This document shows, in pieces, positions 58,289 to 64,000 of a stretch of DNA of 64,000 nt (within the stretch, counting starts at the first letter, position 1; each line of letters begins with the position of its first letter). The notes under the pieces were generated by a model. The model made no database searches. It saw only the letters and a program-made list of their open reading frames with translations, and was not told the DNA's origin. The position numbers were made by a program, and so were the translations under genes. This DNA is from Kitasatospora sp. Root107 (lineage in GTDB: Bacteria > Actinomycetota > Actinomycetes > Streptomycetales > Streptomycetaceae). Location: contig NZ_LMCT01000014.1 of assembly GCF_001424875.1 (NCBI RefSeq), positions 8,431-72,430 on the forward strand. Direction: 5' to 3'.

Positions 58289-59014
58289 ATGACCGAGTCC
58301 ATGAAGAACATGCCGGACGACGAAAACGAAGTGCACGACGTCCTCAACTTCATCGACCCGGGCCACTGCCGCGTGACGCCGGTCGTCCAACTGTCGCCTG
58401 AAGCTGCCCTTGCGGTCACCACAGCCCTCTGCGGGGTGGTTCAGCAGGCCCGGACGGCACCGGCTGCCACCAGCCCTGGACCTGAGGGGATCATACGGTC
58501 ACAGACCTTCGAGGAAGGCGATGTCTACCTGCTCAGCACCCCTTTCGACGGTTTCTTCGCAGACCGCTACCTCATGGATTTCTATGATGTCAGCGATCGT
58601 GACATCTGTGCCCGGATGCATCTCCACACCGGTCTGCGGTTCGTCCGCATGATGACCGGCCCTGGCACTCGGATCCTGGTTTCCAGCCTCTCCCCGATCG
58701 AGGTGACGCACATCGACGGCGTGACGCCCTTCCAGCCGGAGACGTTCGAGGACGATGCCCCCGACCTCCCGGAGGGGCACCGGCGCACCCGGTACAACCT
58801 CGTCATTCCGGAGAACTCCTGGGCCGACATGCAGATCCCGCGCGCTGTCAGCCACCAGTTCAACGCCCACGGTCCCCATGCCGTCATCGACTCGGTGCAT
58901 CCGGAGGAGTCGATCGAGACGTTCCGCGAGCGCATGAGCGGTCTCCGGATGATGGCTCAGACCATCTTCCTCGCCGACGAGCAGCCTGCCTCCGAGCTCT
59001 GCGGCGTCAAGTAG
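58289..59014 (+). CDS. Unrecognised cupin-like protein
   Basis: A 241-residue soluble protein. The middle contains CARMHLHTGLRFVRMMTGPG and, later, NLVIPENSWADMQIPRAVSH followed by QFNAHGPHAVIDSVHPEE, with His spacing and strand pattern suggestive of a cupin barrel, perhaps metal-binding. The GGAGGG ribosome site fixes the ATG at 58289. No family was identified. The promoter shares TGAC direct repeats with the cluster, so it may be an outlying member beyond the IS remnant. Confidence 0.6.
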   Translation: MTESMKNMPDDENEVHDVLNFIDPGHCRVTPVVQLSPEAALAVTTALCGVVQQARTAPAATSPGPEGIIRSQTFEEGDVYLLSTPFDGFFADRYLMDFYDVSDRDICARMHLHTGLRFVRMMTGPGTRILVSSLSPIEVTHIDGVTPFQPETFEDDAPDLPEGHRRTRYNLVIPENSWADMQIPRAVSHQFNAHGPHAVIDSVHPEESIETFRERMSGLRMMAQTIFLADEQPASELCGVK

Positions 59015-59749
59015 GGCCGCGGGCGGGCCTACTGCCGTCGAGGCGCGAGCGGGACCCCACGGCCGGGCCGACCTGGTCCTAGCTGTGAGCTCGGTCGCCG
59101 GCGATCTGGTCGGGCTGGGCCTCGACCAGGCTGTCCCCAGCCGGCCGGGTCGCTCCTCATGGCCGCCAGGGTTTGCTCCGGGTCGTACACCCAGCCGCCG
59201 GGACGGTGCGATCCCCGGGCTGTCGGCCAGGCGACGGCGCACCGCAGCGACATGAGCCGCCAGCGCGGAGTCGGCCGCACGCTTGCGGGTCCACAGCACA
59301 TCCAGGCGGGTCGGCGCGCCGGACTCGGCAGCCGCCGGCCTGAACATCCGCGCAGCGGAAGTGCCCAGCCCCGTCGGCCCGGCATTGAAGAGCAACACTC
59401 CTCGGCCCGCGGCCCGGGCCGGGTCCCGGGCGTGGACGCGCTCTGCCAACGGCTCGAGGACACCCAGGTCACACGCCACTCGATCCAGTGACCGGATCCC
59501 CGGCGCCTTCGGGAGACGATCCGAGAGGAACGAGCCGGGATCGCGCCCGTGAACATCGGCCAACCCAGCAGGATGCAGCAGCTCAAAGTGGTGTTTCATA
59601 CGGCCGACCCTGCCGGAGAGAGCCCCGTCCGCAGGCGCTCCGGGCCGGCGAACCATCAGATCCGGCGAACTCTGTCGGCAACGGCTGACATCGGGCTCCG
59701 GATCACCTTCCGTGCCAGAGCCATCTCGGCCCGGGGGTGTCGGTGCTGC
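59015..59749 (-). other. Region with a possible decayed gene on the minus strand
   Basis: From about 59600 leftward one frame reads MKHHFELLHPAGLADVHGRD, LPKAPGIRSLDRVACDLGVL, RGVLLFNAGPTGLGTSAARM and RLADSPGIAP. The sense then moves to another frame (GWVYDPEQTLAAMRSDPAG). The protein-like composition and the frame change suggest a pseudogene of an unrecognised family. No intact gene is supported in this stretch. Confidence 0.35.
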
Positions 59750-60991
59750 TCAGCGCGGCGCGAGCGGGGGTCGGCGAGCAGTCGAGGCCGAACTCCGAGC
59801 AGCTGAGAGAGCGAGGCAGGCGGCAGCGAGGGAGAGTCCTGCGAGCAGGAGGAGGAGCTGCGGGTGGCCGCCCAGGACGGGCACGAGGGCGGCGGCTGCC
59901 CAGGGGGCAAGGGCGCCGGCGGTGCTGGCGGGGGCAGCGAGGAGGCCGCTGAGGCGACCGTAGGAGGTGGTGCCCCAGCGGTCGGTGACGGCGGTGGCCT
60001 GGAGGAGGGTCAGATTGCCCCGGACGACTCCGGCAAGAATCGCGGCGGCGAACAGGAGCGGCGGCGGGCCCGGGGTGACGGCGAGAACCGCGGTGGTGAG
60101 GCCGCCTGCGGCGAAGAGGGCCGCGGTGCGGCGGGTGACGTCGGTACGGCGGGCAAGGGCGGCGTAGAGGGTTCGGCCGAAGGTCTGGCCGAGACCGCCG
60201 AGGCCGAGAGCCCAGGCCGCGGTGGTGACACTGACGCCGCGTGCGAGGAGGAGGGGAACCAGGGTGAAGACGACCCCGTACATCGCGAACGAGGACAGTG
60301 TGAAGGCCGCGGCGAGCAGGACGAACGGCCGACTACGGGCCGGCACCGCGGAGTTGACGGTGGTACCTGGCGGCGTTGCCTCGGGCCAGGGGTGGCGCAG
60401 CGTCAGGGCGTGCAGCGGGAGTGCGGTGGTCGCCAGGACGGCGGCGAGCACGAGGTAGGTGGTGCGCCAGCTCAGGTGGTCGGCGAGCTGGGCTGTGACG
60501 GGGGCGAAGACGGTGCTGGCCAGGCCGCCGGCCAGGGTGACAGTGGTGAGTGCTCGGACGTGGTCGGGCTGGTGCCAGCGCGTCAGGGCGGCGAAGGCCG
60601 GGTGGTAGAAGGAGGCGGACATCGCTGCGCCTGCCAAGAGCCAGGCCGCTGAGAAGATGGCGAGGTTCGGGGCGAGGGCGATGCCCACCAGGGCGGCGAC
60701 GCCGAGGACGGAGCCGGTGGTCATCACGACGTGCGGGCCGTGCCGGTCGAGGACCCGTCCGATCGGTATACCCACGAGGGCGGAGACCAGCAGCGCGGCG
60801 GAGAAGGCTGCGGTGGTCCGAGCCGAGGACCAGCCGGTGGCGGCGGTGATGTGCGGCAGGAGGACGGGGAAGGCGTAGTAGAGGATGCCCCAGCCGATGA
60901 TCTGGGTGGCGCACAGGGCAGGGAGTACGCCGCGGGGCCGCGACCGGTCCCCCGTTCCGGTCGCGGCCCCGCGGATCTGAGTGGCAGTCAC
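59750..60991 (-). CDS. MFS transporter
   Basis: A 413-residue, twelve-helix transporter. The segment LVSALVGIPIGRVLDRHGPH is the MFS loop 2-3 signature (G-R-x-x-D-R-x-G). GTG at 60991 starts nine bases after the flavoprotein stop, so it is the second gene of that operon and should be under the ArsR gene at 62505. An arsenical exporter is the natural inference, but MFS proteins of this group are not specifically diagnostic. Confidence 0.82.
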   Translation of the reverse strand: MTATQIRGAATGTGDRSRPRGVLPALCATQIIGWGILYYAFPVLLPHITAATGWSSARTTAAFSAALLVSALVGIPIGRVLDRHGPHVVMTTGSVLGVAALVGIALAPNLAIFSAAWLLAGAAMSASFYHPAFAALTRWHQPDHVRALTTVTLAGGLASTVFAPVTAQLADHLSWRTTYLVLAAVLATTALPLHALTLRHPWPEATPPGTTVNSAVPARSRPFVLLAAAFTLSSFAMYGVVFTLVPLLLARGVSVTTAAWALGLGGLGQTFGRTLYAALARRTDVTRRTAALFAAGGLTTAVLAVTPGPPPLLFAAAILAGVVRGNLTLLQATAVTDRWGTTSYGRLSGLLAAPASTAGALAPWAAAALVPVLGGHPQLLLLLAGLSLAAACLALSAARSSASTARRPPLAPR

Positions 60992-60999
60992 CGGCCTGG

Positions 61000-62379
61000 T
61001 CAGCAGCCGCCGGAGGTGGAGCAGGACGAGTCGGAGCTGCCGCCGACGCCGAGGGTGATGAGCTGGGGTGCGGCGGGGGTCGAGCAGCACCCGGACTCGG
61101 CGGTGGACTGTGCGGCGGGCTCCTCGAAGAGGCCGGCGCCGCCGCAGACTCCGGTCTCGGGGAGGGTCAACTCGACGCGGGCGGCGGCCTCGTGGTCACC
61201 GGCGAGGTGGGCCGCGATCGAGCGGACCTGCTCGTAGCCGGTCATGGCGAGGAAGGTCGGGGCACGGCCGTAGGACTTCATGCCGACCAGGTGGACGCCC
61301 TGCTCCGGGTGGGAGAGTTCGGCGGCGCCGTGCGGGTAGACGGTGCCGCAGGAGTGCTGGTTGGGGTCGATCAGCGGGGCGAGGGCGACCGGGGCCTGGA
61401 GGCGCTCGTCGAGGCCGAGGCGCAGTTCGGAGAGGAAGGAGTGGTCGGGTCGCAGGCCGGTGAGGACGATGATCTCGTCCAGGCCCTCGGCTCGGTGCCC
61501 CTGGTCGGAGACCAGGGCGAGCTTGCCCTCGGACTCCTCGACGGTCGTGACGCGGAAGCCGGTGAGGGCGCTGGCGTGGCCGTTCTCGACGGCGGCCTTG
61601 GCGGCCTGGCCGAGTGCGCCGCGGGCGGGGAGCTGGTCGGCGCTGCCGCCGCCGAAGGTGGATCCGGTGATGCCGCGGCGGAGCACCCAGACGGCGTGGG
61701 TGCCGTTCGCCTGCTTCGCGAGGTTGGCGAGCGTGGCGAGGGCGGTGAAGGCGGAGGCGCCGGAGCCGACCACGGCGGTGCGCTTGCCGGCGTACCGGGC
61801 GCGGACAGCCGGGTCCTTGAGGTCGGGGACGCGGTAGGAGATGCGGGCCGCGTGGGTCTTCTCGCCGATGGCGGGCAGGCCGTCGGCACCCAGCGGGCTC
61901 GGGGTGGACCAGGTGCCGGAGGCGTCGATGACGGCGGAGGCGCTGATCCGCTCCTCGCGGCCGTCCGTGCCGGTGAGGTGGACGGTGAAGGGCTGTTCGG
62001 TCCGGCCCGCGTCGACGATGCGGTCACGGCCCGCCCGGGCGACACCGGTGACCGTGGTGTCGTAGCGGACCTTGTCGCCGAGGGTGTCCGCGAGGGGCTG
62101 GAGGTACTGCTCGGCCCAGTCGGCGCCGGTCGGGTAGGTGGCCGGGTCGGGCCGGGACCAGCCGGTCTGGGCGAGGAGCTTCTCGGCAGCGGGGTCGATG
62201 AGTTCGGCCCAGGTGGAGAACAGCCGAACATGCCCCCACTCGCGCACCGCACTGGCGGCGGAGGCGCCGGACTCGGCGACGATCACGCCGAGGCCGCGCT
62301 CGGTGAGGTGGGCGGCGGCGGCCAGGCCGACGGGGCCGGCGCCGATGACGAGGACGGGCAGGTCGGAGCCTTCGGACAT
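61000..62379 (-). CDS. FAD-dependent oxidoreductase with Cys-rich tail (arsenic-locus flavoprotein)
   Basis: A 459-residue flavoprotein with an N-terminal dinucleotide fold (VLVIGAGPVGLAAAAHLTER), a second NADPH-type motif RTAVVGSGASAFTALATLAN, and GLRPDHSFLSEL. The C-terminus is Cys-rich: GVCGGAGLF, ESGCCSTPA and SSDSSCSTSGGC, suited to binding As(III) or another soft metal. It is divergent from an ArsR gene with Cys motifs; a palindrome lies between. It probably oxidises or reduces arsenicals, but the reaction is not known. Confidence 0.8.
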   Translation of the reverse strand: MSEGSDLPVLVIGAGPVGLAAAAHLTERGLGVIVAESGASAASAVREWGHVRLFSTWAELIDPAAEKLLAQTGWSRPDPATYPTGADWAEQYLQPLADTLGDKVRYDTTVTGVARAGRDRIVDAGRTEQPFTVHLTGTDGREERISASAVIDASGTWSTPSPLGADGLPAIGEKTHAARISYRVPDLKDPAVRARYAGKRTAVVGSGASAFTALATLANLAKQANGTHAVWVLRRGITGSTFGGGSADQLPARGALGQAAKAAVENGHASALTGFRVTTVEESEGKLALVSDQGHRAEGLDEIIVLTGLRPDHSFLSELRLGLDERLQAPVALAPLIDPNQHSCGTVYPHGAAELSHPEQGVHLVGMKSYGRAPTFLAMTGYEQVRSIAAHLAGDHEAAARVELTLPETGVCGGAGLFEEPAAQSTAESGCCSTPAAPQLITLGVGGSSDSSCSTSGGC

Positions 62380-62436
62380 GGCGGTGGTCCCCTTCGAGGC
62401 GAGCGGACACGAGCGGCGGTGGGCCGCCCGGCTGAT

Positions 62437-62450
62437 TCGACAAACGTCGA
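62437..62450. promoter_or_regulatory. Palindrome between flavoprotein and ArsR genes
   Basis: TCGAC-AAAC-GTCGA in the divergent promoter region; candidate ArsR operator. Confidence 0.4.
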
Positions 62451-62504
62451 TGTGCTGACAGGTGCGACCTTGCCACTCGATTAGATGACTGTCAACATAG
62501 ACAC

Positions 62505-62858
62505 ATGTCGAACCTTGAGCTGGTGGTCCTGGAACCCGAGACGGTGCCCTGCTGCGCACCGATCACCTCGGAGGAACTGTCTGCCGAGGACTCGGTGCGG
62601 ATGGCGGCGATGTTCAAGGCGCTGGCCGATCCGGTACGGCTCCGGCTGTTCTCCAAGGTGGCCTCGCACGAGGGTGGGGAGGCGTGCGTGTGCGACATCC
62701 AGGACGTCGGGGTCTCGCAGCCGACCGTCTCGCACCACCTGAAGAAGCTCCGCGAAGCCGGGCTGCTGACGAGCGAACGCCGGGGCACCTGGGTCTACTA
62801 CAAAGTGGCGCCGTCCGTGGTCGCGGGCATGTCCGCCCTGCTCGACCTGAACCGCTGA
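62505..62858 (+). CDS. arsR: ArsR-type arsenic-responsive repressor
   Basis: A 117-residue repressor with the wHTH core MFKALADPVRLRLFSKVAS, GVSQPTVSHHLKKLREAGLL and ERRGTWVYYK. Two Cys groups, VPCCAPITS near residue 16 and EACVCDIQDV in the recognition-helix region, form a thiolate site typical of As(III) sensors. Divergent from the flavoprotein/MFS operon and 17 bases before a GNAT gene. Confidence 0.88.
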   Translation: MSNLELVVLEPETVPCCAPITSEELSAEDSVRMAAMFKALADPVRLRLFSKVASHEGGEACVCDIQDVGVSQPTVSHHLKKLREAGLLTSERRGTWVYYKVAPSVVAGMSALLDLNR

Positions 62859-62875
62859 CCGGCGAGGAGCATCGC

Positions 62876-63379
62876 GTGCCGCACTCCGCTGTCACCATCG
62901 GCCCGATGACGCCCAAGCACGCCGGCCAGGTCCTGACGATCTATCAGGCAGGCATCGACGAAGGCAACGCCACCTTCGAGACCGCCGCGCCCGACTGGGA
63001 GGCGTTCGACGCCGCTCGGCTGCCCGGCCATCGGCACGTCGCGCTCGGCCCTGGCGGCGAGGTGCTGGGCTGGGCCGCCGTCAGCGCGGTCTCCGCCCGG
63101 CCCGCGTACGCCGGTGTGGTCGAGCACTCGGTCTACGTCCACCCCGACGCGCGCGGGCGGGGCATCGCCGGCACGCTGCTGGACGCGCTCATCGCCTCCA
63201 CCGAGGCGGCCGGGATCTGGACCATCCAGTCCGGGATCTTCCCCGAGAACACCGCCAGCCTCGCCCTGCACACCAAGGCCGGCTTCCGGGTGATCGGCAC
63301 TCGCGAGCGCGTCGCCCGCCACCACGGCACCTGGCGCGATGTCCTGCTGGTCGAACGCCGCAGCCCGGTGGTCACCTGA
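62876..63379 (+). CDS. GNAT acetyltransferase (ArsN/phosphinothricin-acetyltransferase-like)
   Basis: A 167-residue acetyltransferase of the PAT/ArsN group: QAGIDEGNATFETAAPDWE, a VEHSVYVHPDARGRGIAGTL acetyl-CoA loop, and FPENTASLALHTKAGFRVIG with HGTWRDVLLVERR at the end. The GTG has a GCGAGGAGC ribosome site. Relatives in arsenic loci N-acetylate methylarsenical or phosphinothricin-type compounds. Co-transcribed with arsR. Confidence 0.86.
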   Translation: MPHSAVTIGPMTPKHAGQVLTIYQAGIDEGNATFETAAPDWEAFDAARLPGHRHVALGPGGEVLGWAAVSAVSARPAYAGVVEHSVYVHPDARGRGIAGTLLDALIASTEAAGIWTIQSGIFPENTASLALHTKAGFRVIGTRERVARHHGTWRDVLLVERRSPVVT

Positions 63380-63404
63380 CAGGGACAGCGCGAACGAGCG
63401 GGTG

Positions 63405-64000
63405 TCAGCGCAACAGGCCGGTGATCTCCGTGACGGCCGCGCGGGCGGTGCGGCCGACGCCGACGAGGGTGGCGGAGGCGGGGCCGGTCCAGTCGCCGTA
63501 GCCGAGCAGGTGGATGCGTTCGTCCTCCACCGCGCGGGTGCCGAGGCCGAGCCGGCCGAGGGCGGTGAGGTCGGGGCGGAAGCCGGTGCACCAGATCACG
63601 GCGTCGCAGTCCCAGGTGGTGCCGTCGCTCCAGGCCGGGCCGGTGGAGGTGAGGCGGTCGAACATCGGATGCGCCGTCAGGCCGTCGGCCCGGGCGGCGC
63701 GGACGGCTGGGACGGTGACGATGTCGCCGAGCTCGGAGATCCGCGGGCCGTCACCTTGGACCCGGCGGGTGGCGAGGTCGAACAGGGCCCGGCCGTCGAT
63801 GTCGTCAGGCAGGAAGCGGACCGGGCGCCGGGTGACCCAGCGGACGGTGGCGACGCCGTGCAGGTCGGCGGCGATCTGTGCGCCGGAGTTGCCGCCGCCG
63901 ACCACCACCACGCGCTGACCCGCGAAGTTGGCCGCGTTGCGGTAGCCGTAGGTGTGGAGCTGACGGCCGGTGAACTCGCGGCGTCCCGGTACGGCGGGGA
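63405..64000 (-). CDS. Flavoprotein monooxygenase (ArsO-like), partial
   Basis: The C-terminal 197 codons of a flavin monooxygenase; the gene continues past the right edge. At the edge it reads REFTGRQLHTYGYRNAANFA, then the NADPH-binding QRVVVVGGGNSGAQIAADLH, later AVIWCTGFRPDLTALGRL, typical of YhhT/ArsO-type proteins. An internal ATG at 63911 is not the true start. Convergent with the GNAT gene and probably part of the arsenic locus. Confidence 0.8.
   Translation of the reverse strand, partial: PAVPGRREFTGRQLHTYGYRNAANFAGQRVVVVGGGNSGAQIAADLHGVATVRWVTRRPVRFLPDDIDGRALFDLATRRVQGDGPRISELGDIVTVPAVRAARADGLTAHPMFDRLTSTGPAWSDGTTWDCDAVIWCTGFRPDLTALGRLGLGTRAVEDERIHLLGYGDWTGPASATLVGVGRTARAAVTEITGLLR

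Overview
The window is high-GC actinobacterial DNA, most likely from Streptomyces, Kitasatospora or a close relative. Short overlapping operons with ATGA/GTGA junctions, frequent GTG and TTG starts, paired CBS-domain proteins, a MatA/MatB-like polysaccharide pair and GH15-type genes all fit that group. No rRNA, tRNA or CRISPR array was seen.

Layout. (1) 1-4051, minus strand: an Mrp-type cation/proton antiporter operon in the order E-F-G-DUF4040-B-C-D. The mrpC gene is frameshifted and mrpD runs off the left edge. (2) 4264-9771, plus: a ThDP enzyme, a small membrane protein, a GMC oxidoreductase and an enolase-superfamily protein with an apparent internal deletion. (3) 9.8-24.3 kb: housekeeping and accessory genes, including an EndoIII-like protein, a decayed GH15 gene, an ArsR/MFS pair beside a perfect operator-like palindrome, two CBS-domain membrane proteins, an Lnt-like enzyme, a two-component system, and a second ArsR/MFS pair. 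(4) 24.3-31 kb: LLM flavin oxidoreductase with a truncated flavin reductase, a truncated HAD gene, hemerythrin, the MatA/MatB-like pair and a GH16-like lipoprotein.

(5) 31.0-56.9 kb, perhaps to 59.0 kb: an unusual biosynthetic cluster that I cannot match to a known product family. It holds a YcaO/TfuA pair (backbone thioamide or azoline chemistry) preceded by a CHAT/caspase-like protein and a Cys-rich protein. It also holds at least three very small genes not called as ordinary ORFs: a 53-residue acidic peptide next to a PhyH dioxygenase, a 29-residue double-glycine-leader-like peptide in front of an ABC exporter, and a 14-residue mini-ORF coupled to a GTP cyclohydrolase II-like gene. Further members are a Rieske oxygenase, two PaaK/CapK-like adenylating enzymes, degenerate AlaRS-like and ProRS-like proteins, a kinase/Ldh2 fusion, an HpcH-type aldolase, a JmjC-like oxygenase, a methyltransferase and a complete ProRS that could be a self-resistance copy. 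Control looks local. An XRE/TPR regulator lies beside a divergently organised 54-residue secreted peptide, an arrangement like RRNPP peptide quorum sensing. Most cluster promoters contain the hexamer TGACTC, often inside TGAC-N8/9-TGAC direct repeats.

(6) 57-64 kb: a phosphatase, an ISAs1-type transposase remnant, a cupin-like protein with a cluster-type promoter box, and an arsenic-type locus (MFS, Cys-tailed flavoprotein, ArsR, GNAT, second flavoprotein running off the right edge).
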